Source of the DNA: an uncultured Acidimicrobiia bacterium
Lineage (GTDB): Bacteria > Actinomycetota > Acidimicrobiia > Spongiisociales > UBA5794
DNA length: 8,846 nt
Assembly (NCBI GenBank): GCA_913031525.1
Contig: CAJWGC010000041.1
Location: 1 to 8,846 of the forward strand
Reading direction: 5' to 3'
Positions 1 through 6,086 of this stretch are shown piece after piece. Positions within the stretch are counted from its first letter, which is position 1; every line of letters starts with the position of its first letter. Below the pieces are notes generated by a model, which worked only from the letters and a program-made list of their open reading frames with translations, did not search any database and had not been told where the DNA came from. The translations under genes were made by a program, and so were the position numbers.

Positions 1-1
1 C

Positions 2-808
2 CTCGATATCGATGATGAATTCGAGATAGACATCTCTGAAATTGACCAAGTGATCGATGCCACAGTCAAGATCGTAGCTCTGTCAGGAATGTCAAACGTC
101 ACGGGAACAATCGGGCCAGTAAAAATATTGTCAGAAGCCGCTCGAAGCGTCGGCGCGATTGTCGTAGTCGACGGCGCTCAGCTCGTTCCTCATGCTCCGG
201 TCGACGTCTCCCGCCTCGGAGCTGACTTCCTAGCATTCGGGGCTCACAAAATGCTTGGGCCTACTGGCATAGGAGCCCTATGGGGTCGCTACGAGCTTCT
301 CGAAGAAATGTCGCCGGCTGAAGGAGGCGGCGAGATGATCAGCGACGTTCAACTTCACGAATCTCGGTGGGCTCCGATTCCACATAAATTCGAGGCAGGA
401 ACGCCACCAATAGCTCAAGCTGTCGGCTTTGGAGCTGCAGTCGATTATCTCCAAAACCTGGGAATGGAAAGCGTCCGAGCCCACGAAATGGAAATCACTA
501 CGTACGCTCTCGAGCGTCTTGGGGAAATCCCTGATCTGGAGGTGTACGGACCACAAGACATCAATAAGAGAGGCGGATCAGTGAGCTTTCAACTCGCTGA
601 TATACATGCCCACGACCTCGCCACAATCCTGGACGAGGAGAAGGGAGTCGCCGTTCGTGCTGGCCATCACTGTGCGAAACCGCTGATGCGTTCTCTACAA
701 GTTCCCGCGACGGCACGAGCGTCATTCTATGTCTACAACACTCCAGACGACGTAGATATGCTCGTGGAGGGATTGTTTAGGGCCCGTGAGATATTCGGTT
801 TCGCCTAA
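2..808 (+). CDS. sufS: SufS-type cysteine desulfurase (3' part, N-terminus outside window)
   Basis: PLP-dependent group II cysteine desulfurase that removes sulfur from L-cysteine as an enzyme persulfide for cytosolic Fe-S cluster assembly. The frame is open to the left edge, so the GTG at 50 is an internal valine codon and not a start. 268 residues are visible of a family length of about 400-420. Seen directly: an Asp-Gly-Ala-Gln stretch that holds the PLP ring, the Schiff-base lysine in GAHKMLGPTG (codon 248-250), FEAGTPP, and the catalytic cysteine in VRAGHHCAKPLM (codon 671-673) followed by the ARAS arginine and the YNT motif near the C-terminus. The short active-site region RAGHHC marks SufS rather than NifS/IscS. 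It lies 23 bases upstream of sufU on the same strand, its normal sulfur acceptor, so the two are probably co-transcribed. Family assignment is very secure; the N-terminal third cannot be judged. Confidence 0.96.
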   Translation, partial: LDIDDEFEIDISEIDQVIDATVKIVALSGMSNVTGTIGPVKILSEAARSVGAIVVVDGAQLVPHAPVDVSRLGADFLAFGAHKMLGPTGIGALWGRYELLEEMSPAEGGGEMISDVQLHESRWAPIPHKFEAGTPPIAQAVGFGAAVDYLQNLGMESVRAHEMEITTYALERLGEIPDLEVYGPQDINKRGGSVSFQLADIHAHDLATILDEEKGVAVRAGHHCAKPLMRSLQVPATARASFYVYNTPDDVDMLVEGLFRAREIFGFA

Positions 809-813
809 TCCGA

Positions 814-828
814 GTAACGTGACGTTAC
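814..828 (+). promoter_or_regulatory. Perfect 6-bp inverted repeat in the sufU ribosome-binding region
   Basis: GTAACG-TGA-CGTTAC, a perfect 6-base inverted repeat with a 3-base spacer, lies between the sufS stop (806-808) and the sufU ATG (832). It occupies the place where a Shine-Dalgarno sequence should be, and none is seen there. As RNA it could fold over the start region; as DNA it could be a small operator. Either role is inference; a 15-base dyad can also arise by chance. Confidence 0.35.
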
Positions 829-831
829 ATC

Positions 832-1293
832 ATGGCTATCGAAGAACTTTACCGTGAGATCATCCTCGACCACTACCGAAACCCGCGACGACGCGGCACG
901 TTAAGTGGAAATCACATTCACGCCGAAGGCGACAATCCCTCGTGCGGTGATGAATTTTCTCTCGACCTCGCCGTCGAAAATGAGATCGTGATCGACGCTG
1001 CTATCCAGGGACAGGGTTGTTCAATTTCACAGGCCTCCGGATCGATGATGGCCGAAGCCATTATCAACAAAACTCTCACTGAGATCCAAGATATCGCTCA
1101 CAAATTCAAAATAATGATGGCGATTGAAGACGGCGATGAACCGCTCGACCCTGACCGTCCCGGATCAGTGCTTGGTGACCTTGAGGCACTTCGTGGAGTA
1201 AGGCGATTCCCTGTACGCGTCAAATGCGCCAATCTTCCTTGGGCTACCCTTTCCGATGCTCTAACGCAGTGGACCGGAGACGCGCTTTCATAG
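832..1293 (+). CDS. sufU: SufU Zn-dependent sulfurtransferase
   Basis: Accepts the persulfide sulfur from SufS by zinc-ligand exchange and passes it to the SufBCD scaffold; cytosolic. 153 residues, normal for SufU. Zinc ligands are all present: Cys38 and Asp40 in NPSCGDEF, Cys63 in GQGCSISQASGSMM, and Cys132 in FPVRVKCANLPW. The insert of about 20 residues before the last cysteine (around DEPLDPDRPGSVLGDLEAL) separates SufU from the scaffold IscU, which lacks it. The arginine two residues before Cys132 is also conserved in SufU. The ATG is placed correctly for the family (MAIEELYREIILDHYRNP is the standard N-terminus). No Shine-Dalgarno sequence is visible; a short inverted repeat occupies its place, so translation may be coupled to sufS 23 bases upstream. 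The gene ends 183 bases before the convergent end of fumC. Confidence 0.95.
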   Translation: MAIEELYREIILDHYRNPRRRGTLSGNHIHAEGDNPSCGDEFSLDLAVENEIVIDAAIQGQGCSISQASGSMMAEAIINKTLTEIQDIAHKFKIMMAIEDGDEPLDPDRPGSVLGDLEALRGVRRFPVRVKCANLPWATLSDALTQWTGDALS

Positions 1294-1476
1294 AGGGTCC
1301 CTTCCTTTTCTTTGGGCCCCATCAGGAGATTGCCTCCCTAGCGAGAAAATCTGGTTCCCAATCCGAGCGTGTAGGAAGCAAAGTGAAAAAAATCAAGATC
1401 AAAACCGATTACGCATCATCATCTAGCGCTATAAGAAAAAGACTAAACGTGCAAAAACCAGAAGCCTTTCGCTCAG
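1294..1476. other. Convergent intergenic region between sufU and fumC
   Basis: No gene is supported here. The right half (about 1380-1460) is A-rich on the plus strand, giving several T-runs in the direction of fumC transcription. On the minus strand just after the fumC stop there is a short GAGC-GAAAG-GCTT stem (plus 1462-1474, four pairs including one G-T) followed after four bases by five Ts (1453-1457), a weak terminator candidate for fumC. A perfect palindrome TAGCGCTA sits at 1424-1431. For sufU, GGGTCCC and GGGCCCC near 1296-1320 could form an imperfect stem with one mismatch. None of these is strong; two converging transcripts presumably end in this stretch. Confidence 0.4.
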
Positions 1477-2865
1477 CTATTCGATGATTCCGCCTTCGGT
1501 CATCCGCTTGATATCGAGCAATTCGTCAACCTTATCTTCGCTCAGCCAGCCACGCTCAATCACAATGTCCCGAACGTTCTGACCAGTAGCAAATGCTTCC
1601 TTGGCAACTTCAGCTCCGCGGTCGTAACCGATATGAGGATTAAGCGCGGTAACGACAATGATGTTGCGTTCGACGAGATCGCGGGCTCTGCCAACATTTG
1701 CCTCGACGCCGTCGACGCACTTCTGTCCTAACACGTCTGAGGCAGTCGCTAAGAGCAAAATGGACTCCAACAAGTTGTGAGCCATAACGGGCATCATGAC
1801 GTTCAGTTCAAAATTGCCGTTCGCTCCTCCCCAAGTAATCGTCGTATCGTTACCAATCACTTGGGCAGCGACTTGCATCATCATCTCCGGTATGACCGGA
1901 TTGACCTTCCCCGGCATAATCGATGATCCAGGTTGTAGTGGAGGTAGGCGAATCTCAGCAATACTTGTACGCGGTCCAGAAGCCAGCCATCGCAGATCGT
2001 TGGCAATCTTGAACAATGCGATTGCTGTCACCTTCAGAGCTCCGGAAGCACTCACCACAGCATCTTTGGCTGCTTGAGCTTCGAAATGGTCTGCGGCTTC
2101 TCGGAGGGGAGAAACGGTTATCTCTGCCATGTCGGCGATAACAGCAGCAGCAAACCCCGCCGGAGCGTTAACTCCAGTTCCTACCGCTGTCCCGCCCAGA
2201 GCGAGTTCGTCCAGTTCGTCGAGTATCCGAGTAACCCGTTCTATGCAATTGGAAATCTGCGTCGCGTAGCCGCCAAATTCCTGACCAAGCGTGACCGGCG
2301 TGGCATCCATGAGATGAGTTCTGCCTGACTTCACTACATCGGAAAACTCTTCTGACTTGGCGATAAGCGAATCCGCCAGACGGGCAAGAGCCGGCAACAG
2401 GTCTTCTCGAACTGCGGCACCCGCAGCAAGATGAATCGCCGTAGGAATGACGTCGTTAGAGGACTGTCCAAAATTGACATGGTCATTAGCGTGCACTGAT
2501 TGGGGTGTGCTATCGGCTCCCAAGAGCTCCGAAGCTCGATTAGCCACAACTTCATTGGCATTGGTGTTCGTCGAAGTTCCTGATCCGGTCTGGAAAATAT
2601 CGAGAACGAATTGATCGTCTAAACAACCGTCCTTCACCTCATCGGCCGCTTCAGTAATCGCAGCAGCAAGTCGCCCATCCAAATAACCTAAGCGACCGGA
2701 GACACGCGCCGCCGATCCCTTAATCAGACCGAGAGCCCAGATAAATCGCCGCCCAAACCGCAAGTCAGAGATAGGAAAATTCTCCACTGCACGTTGAGTT
2801 GAGGCGCCGTAATAAGCGCCCTCTGGTACCTGTACCTCACCCATCGAGTCGTGTTCGATCCGCAT
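1477..2865 (-). CDS. fumC: Class II fumarate hydratase
   Basis: Reversible hydration of fumarate to L-malate in the TCA cycle; cytosolic homotetramer that needs no iron-sulfur cluster. 462 residues, the normal length. Seen: VENFPIS near residue 28, TGSGTS with NTNANEV (residues 93-106), the active-site stretch SGRTHLMDATPVTLGQEF (180-197) with the proposed catalytic His184, and the flexible loop signature GSSIMPGKVN (313-322) carrying the catalytic serine. The THLMDATP wording and the overall match to the mycobacterial enzyme favour fumarase over aspartase or argininosuccinate lyase. The second-site loop, usually His-Pro-Asn-Asp, reads VHANDHVN (124-131), a proline-to-alanine change. The ATG is preceded by GGGAG at good spacing (plus 2873-2877). 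It is last in the minus-strand run, 80 bases after sir2; that gap holds a large inverted repeat. Confidence 0.96.
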   Translation of the reverse strand: MRIEHDSMGEVQVPEGAYYGASTQRAVENFPISDLRFGRRFIWALGLIKGSAARVSGRLGYLDGRLAAAITEAADEVKDGCLDDQFVLDIFQTGSGTSTNTNANEVVANRASELLGADSTPQSVHANDHVNFGQSSNDVIPTAIHLAAGAAVREDLLPALARLADSLIAKSEEFSDVVKSGRTHLMDATPVTLGQEFGGYATQISNCIERVTRILDELDELALGGTAVGTGVNAPAGFAAAVIADMAEITVSPLREAADHFEAQAAKDAVVSASGALKVTAIALFKIANDLRWLASGPRTSIAEIRLPPLQPGSSIMPGKVNPVIPEMMMQVAAQVIGNDTTITWGGANGNFELNVMMPVMAHNLLESILLLATASDVLGQKCVDGVEANVGRARDLVERNIIVVTALNPHIGYDRGAEVAKEAFATGQNVRDIVIERGWLSEDKVDELLDIKRMTEGGIIE

Positions 2866-2896
2866 CGATAATCTCCCGAGCTCGTGTTGCTAAACG

Positions 2897-2941
2897 CGAG
2901 CCTACTCCAGCTGCCGCGAAGGACTATGGAGTCAAGGCTCG
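2897..2941 (-). promoter_or_regulatory. Two-part inverted repeat in the sir2-fumC gap
   Basis: In the 80-base gap between the sir2 stop and the fumC start the arms CGAGCC (2897-2902) and GGCTCG (2936-2941) are perfect complements. Nested inside them ACTCCA (2904-2909) pairs with TGGAGT (2927-2932). The result is a 6+6 base-pair stem with a 1/3-base internal bulge and a 17-base loop. No T-run follows it in the direction of fumC, so it is not a standard terminator; an RNA-stability or processing element, or an operator, is possible. The fold is read by eye; no energy was calculated. Confidence 0.5.
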
Positions 2942-2945
2942 ACAA

Positions 2946-3725
2946 CTAAAAATGCGCCAGCACCTGAGCTGCCGCCGGTGGTATCAACTCAGTGACATCG
3001 CCGTGGATACGAAGCGTCACATCAGGAAGTCCATCGTGCCCGGTTTTCCCGTGGTTCACGATGATATAGCGAGCACCACGACGTGCAGCAAGGAGCGGAA
3101 GCGAAGCCGCCGGTTCAACAAATAGCGTGGTCCCCAAAGCAACGACCAGTTCAGCATCCTCAGCAGCCCGTACTGCTCGATCGAGATTGCTTACTTTGAG
3201 GGATTGGCCAAAGGAGACTGTGGCCGGCTTGAGGAAACCACCGCAGTAGCACACTGGGGGTTGATTCGTAGAAGAGAATCGCTCGAAGTGCGGCGTGGGA
3301 TCGCTCAGTGTGTGGCAACTCTGACACTCGATCTCCATGTTCGATCCATGCAATTCGACTATCCGTTCATCGGAAATACCGCTGACACGGTGGAGTCCGT
3401 CGACATTCTGTGTCACAACAAGCCTGACGAAACCTGCTCTATCAAAATCAGCGATGGCCCGATGAACCGCGTTCGGAACAGCTCCAATATGTGCATTACG
3501 ATCTTCGAGTTTTTGAGCCCAATACGTGCGCCTCGCCTGAACGCTCGACATAAAGTCGCTGTAGTAAATCAAAGAGCGCGTAGTCAAAATTCCTTGGGGA
3601 CCTCGAAAATCAGGTATTCCGCTGGCTGTCGATATGCCAGCACCAGTAAAAAAGAGAATCGGATGATGAGTCGCTAGCTCTTCGATGAGCTGCTCTACAA
3701 AATACGAATCTGCCGAAGTGTCGAT
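2946..3725 (-). CDS. Sir2-family NAD-dependent protein deacylase, non-canonical start
   Basis: Removes acyl groups from protein lysines, consuming NAD and releasing nicotinamide and O-acyl-ADP-ribose; cytosolic. Numbered from the proposed start, 259 residues: the NAD-binding motif TGAGISTASGIPDFRGP (about 27-43), TQNVDGLH (105-112), the catalytic histidine in VELHGS (His126), four zinc cysteines as CxxC (134, 137) and CxC (159, 161), then LKPATVSFGQ and GTTLFVEPAA. This is a complete bacterial sirtuin domain. The frame is open from 3773, but no ATG, GTG or TTG occurs before the TTG at 3587, which would cut off the NAD-binding motif and is therefore unlikely. The proposed start is ATC at 3725-3723, overlapping the sufC stop as TAATC; ATT at 3659-3657 is an alternative. 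A start-codon mutation or a sequence error is also possible. The gene is certain as a family member; the start is not. Confidence 0.85.
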   Translation of the reverse strand: MDTSADSYFVEQLIEELATHHPILFFTGAGISTASGIPDFRGPQGILTTRSLIYYSDFMSSVQARRTYWAQKLEDRNAHIGAVPNAVHRAIADFDRAGFVRLVVTQNVDGLHRVSGISDERIVELHGSNMEIECQSCHTLSDPTPHFERFSSTNQPPVCYCGGFLKPATVSFGQSLKVSNLDRAVRAAEDAELVVALGTTLFVEPAASLPLLAARRGARYIIVNHGKTGHDGLPDVTLRIHGDVTELIPPAAAQVLAHF

Positions 3726-4489
3726 TAGAACTCGCCGGAAAGATCGTCCGGCAGCGCTGAAGGACGTCCTACATTATCTCGACGCCATTGTTCGTAACCG
3801 TCCGAATCGAGTTGTTCTGCTACTTCGGACCCGCCCGATCGAACGATACGACCGTCTACAAGAACGTGAACGCGATCCGGCCTCATGTAACGAAGAATTC
3901 GACTGTAGTGTGTGATGATGAGTATCCCCAAGTCAGGCTTGCGCAGGGATTCCACGAGTTCAGCTACTTCGCGAACCGCGTCAACGTCGAGCCCGGAGTC
4001 AATCTCATCTAGGACCGCCATGCGAGGGGCAGAAACCGCGAGCTGAAACATCTCAGATCGTTTTTTCTCTCCGCCCGAAAGACCAACGTTCACTGAACGG
4101 CTCAAAAAATTATCCATGCCAAGACGCCCACTCATCTGTTCCACTCGCTCGTCGAAAGCATCCTCGTCGTTCGACCGCATTTCGGTGATTAATGCATCTA
4201 ATGGGACACCAGGAATTTCGACAGGATATTGAAAAGCCTGAAAAAGTCCGGCACGCGCACGCTGATCTACTCCCAATCCGGCTAGATCTGTCCCCCCTAC
4301 AAGAACTGAACCGCTGGATGTGTACCCATTCTTGCCCATAAGCGCATGACAGAGCGTTGACTTACCGGATCCATTGGGACCCATCAGAACGTGAAGCTCA
4401 CCAAACGGAACGGTGAGATCGACACCTTTGAGTATCTCGAGATCACCTAAGGAAACTGTGAATCTATCAAGCTGAAGCGCAGCATTCAC
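3725..4489 (-). CDS. sufC: SufC Fe-S assembly ATPase
   Basis: ABC-type ATPase subunit of the cytosolic SufBCD scaffold complex; ATP hydrolysis drives the rearrangement that lets the scaffold build Fe-S clusters. Despite the ABC fold it is not a transporter. 254 residues, close to the usual 250. Seen: Walker A GPNGSGKST (37-45), the SufC-type Q-loop FQAFQYPVEIPGV (83-95), signature LSGGEKKR (137-144), Walker B MAVLDEIDSGLD (157-168) with catalytic Glu162, and the H-loop ITHYSRIL with His194. The EKKR signature and the YPVEIPG wording are specific for SufC. The start is GTG, overlapping the ferredoxin stop as GTGA, with a strong GGAGGAG site four bases upstream (plus 4494-4500). The stop TAA overlaps the proposed ATC start of sir2. 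Its partner SufD is two genes upstream; sufB is not in the window. Confidence 0.97.
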   Translation of the reverse strand: MNAALQLDRFTVSLGDLEILKGVDLTVPFGELHVLMGPNGSGKSTLCHALMGKNGYTSSGSVLVGGTDLAGLGVDQRARAGLFQAFQYPVEIPGVPLDALITEMRSNDEDAFDERVEQMSGRLGMDNFLSRSVNVGLSGGEKKRSEMFQLAVSAPRMAVLDEIDSGLDVDAVREVAELVESLRKPDLGILIITHYSRILRYMRPDRVHVLVDGRIVRSGGSEVAEQLDSDGYEQWRRDNVGRPSALPDDLSGEF

Positions 4490-4800
4490 AAGACTCCTCC
4501 AATCTCGAGATATACCTCACCATCGACAATCTCCACATCGTATATGGGCACCGATCGTATAGCTGGAAGCGAGGCTGGCGTCCCCGTACGAACATCAAAT
4601 TCAGAACCGTGCCAAGGGCATTCGACGTCGTACCCAAATATCTCGCCTTCAGCAAGAGATGCCTCCGCATGACTGCATCGATCTCCGATCGCATAGACCT
4701 GGTCCGCCACTCGGAAAAGTGCAACACGATGCTCTCCTACGTCGACGCGCAAGCCCGTACCTTCTTCAAGGTTCTTTAGCGAAGCTACGTGGACACTCAT
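4486..4800 (-). CDS. Rieske-type [2Fe-2S] ferredoxin of the SUF operon
   Basis: Small soluble electron carrier of the non-heme dioxygenase ferredoxin type. 104 residues, one Rieske domain with no membrane segment. Cluster ligands are intact: Cys42 and His44 in RCSHAEASLAEGEI, and Cys61 and His64 in VECPWHGSEFDVRTG, giving the CxH-16-CxxH spacing of Rieske proteins. The start ATG overlaps the sufD stop as ATGA, and its stop overlaps the sufC start as GTGA, so it is translationally coupled on both sides and clearly part of the sufD-sufC unit. No dioxygenase partner is present. A role in supplying electrons for cluster assembly is an inference from position; similar Rieske genes are known inside suf operons of actinobacteria and relatives, but their job is poorly defined. 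Confidence 0.92.
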   Translation of the reverse strand: MSVHVASLKNLEEGTGLRVDVGEHRVALFRVADQVYAIGDRCSHAEASLAEGEIFGYDVECPWHGSEFDVRTGTPASLPAIRSVPIYDVEIVDGEVYLEIGGVL

Positions 4801-6056
4801 ACGCGGTCTGCCGATTGCGTGCGTTCGTACTTTGCGTGGACACGCTCACGGACCGAGTCCAGTTCTGTCGAGACAGGGAACCGCGACAACGCGTCCTCAA
4901 AAAAACCCTTTAGCTGCAACTGATCAGCACGATCACGATCGAGACCGCGGCTCATCAAGTAGTAACGCTGTTCAGCATCGAGAGGACCCACAGTCGAACC
5001 GTGTCCGCACTTGACATCATTAGCCAGAATCTCGAGGTTGGGAACTGATTGAGCAGAAGCTTGATCAGATAGCAAAAGGTTTCGATTAGTTTGGAACGCG
5101 TTCGTTCTTTGCGCCTCTTCCTCAATCCTGATCATGCCTGTAAAAATTGAGAGTGCCTCATCGTCGACCGCTCCCTTGAGGAACATTTCCGAGGTGGTGT
5201 TCTCTCTCGCATGTCGCATGAAATATCGGTAATCCAAAACTTGCTTTTCATCACCGAAATAGGCACCGACGATCTTGGCCGATGAACCGACGCCCAGTAG
5301 ATCGACAGCAAGATAGAGCCGTGAAAGCGCACCTCCGAGACCAACCTCAGCAAACGTTATATTGGCATCGCGATCGGCTTCGATCCTTGTTCTTCCAAGA
5401 GAAGTTGTGGTATCTCCCCATACCTGATTCACCGTTAAATCCAAATTGGCCGCTGGACCGAGCATGACGTCAATCTCAGGCACAACAACGGTTTCGAGTA
5501 AATCCGGAGAAGAGAGCCGGATCACCACGGAAGCCTGTGCCGAAGGACCAATATCGATCATGACACGAGGGAAAGAGATTGAGCCAGGAAGAGTCGATTG
5601 AACTCGCACTACAAGTGGTTCTCGAACTACACGACCTTCCGGAACTCGGATCGACGCACCATCAGTACCGAAAGCGCGATGCGCTGCAGAGAATTTGTCG
5701 TGACCGGATCCTGGGGAGCTATACCGGGTGGAATCATTCCTGTCTTCTGTACGATCAAGCGCCAGAGGAATCAGCGTGAAATCAGGATTACGTGTGCCAC
5801 TACCTATAGCTAGACCATCAACGACGTCAAGAGTCGCCGCACCTTCGAGGGGACTCACTTCAACACAGCCAGGCTCTACAGGAAGTAGATAGTCACCGAT
5901 ATCGAAGTCAATGTTGACATACCGCCACAACTCTTCTTTCGAGGAAGGCATGGGAAGACGTTCGAAAATGGCAAAAGCCTCGTTCCGCTCTGCAGACAGC
6001 CACGCGGGCTCGCCGCGAGAGATATTTTTGAGAGCAAAAGAATCGAGATTTATCAC
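4797..6056 (-). CDS. sufD: SufD, SufBCD scaffold subunit
   Basis: Subunit of the cytosolic SufBCD scaffold, needed for iron entry and cluster formation at the SufB-SufD interface. 419 residues, in the normal range. Seen: the N-terminal helical part with PSSKEELWRYVNID (37-50) typical of SufD, a central beta-helix region rich in short hydrophobic strands (about 135-330), and the conserved C-terminal segment NDVKCGHGSTVGPLD (346-360) with His352 at the position of the functionally important SufD histidine, followed by YYLMSRGL. The GTG start is preceded by only a weak GGA; no in-frame ATG gives a better choice. It follows the glycosylase gene after 30 bases and overlaps the ferredoxin start as ATGA. 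SufB is the paralogue; the length, N-terminus and lack of the longer SufB sequence favour SufD. No sufB is adjacent, which is unusual. Confidence 0.94.
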   Translation of the reverse strand: MINLDSFALKNISRGEPAWLSAERNEAFAIFERLPMPSSKEELWRYVNIDFDIGDYLLPVEPGCVEVSPLEGAATLDVVDGLAIGSGTRNPDFTLIPLALDRTEDRNDSTRYSSPGSGHDKFSAAHRAFGTDGASIRVPEGRVVREPLVVRVQSTLPGSISFPRVMIDIGPSAQASVVIRLSSPDLLETVVVPEIDVMLGPAANLDLTVNQVWGDTTTSLGRTRIEADRDANITFAEVGLGGALSRLYLAVDLLGVGSSAKIVGAYFGDEKQVLDYRYFMRHARENTTSEMFLKGAVDDEALSIFTGMIRIEEEAQRTNAFQTNRNLLLSDQASAQSVPNLEILANDVKCGHGSTVGPLDAEQRYYLMSRGLDRDRADQLQLKGFFEDALSRFPVSTELDSVRERVHAKYERTQSADRV

Positions 6057-6086
6057 AAGAGAATCCGGAACATAGAGACTACCCCT

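Noticed and set aside
50..808. Treating the GTG at 50 as the start of the desulfurase gene
   Set aside because: The frame is open through to the window edge, and a protein starting there would lack the N-terminal third of the family. It is an internal valine codon of a gene cut by the window.
1224..1487. 87-codon plus-strand frame spanning the sufU end and the convergent gap
   Set aside because: It overlaps sufU in another frame; the lysine- and serine-rich tail simply reflects A-rich intergenic sequence.
2946..3587. Sirtuin gene starting at TTG 3587 (213 residues)
   Set aside because: This would remove the essential GAGISTASGIPDFR segment, which is present and intact in the same frame just upstream.
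3204..3677. 157-codon plus-strand frame opposite the sirtuin gene
   Set aside because: It lies wholly antisense to a gene with clear family motifs, and its own peptide is not recognisable; a shadow frame.
3725..3773. Programmed -1 frameshift making a SufC-Sir2 fusion
   Set aside because: The two frames overlap for 49 bases in the right phase, but no proper slippery heptamer or following stem was seen; a reinitiation start is simpler.
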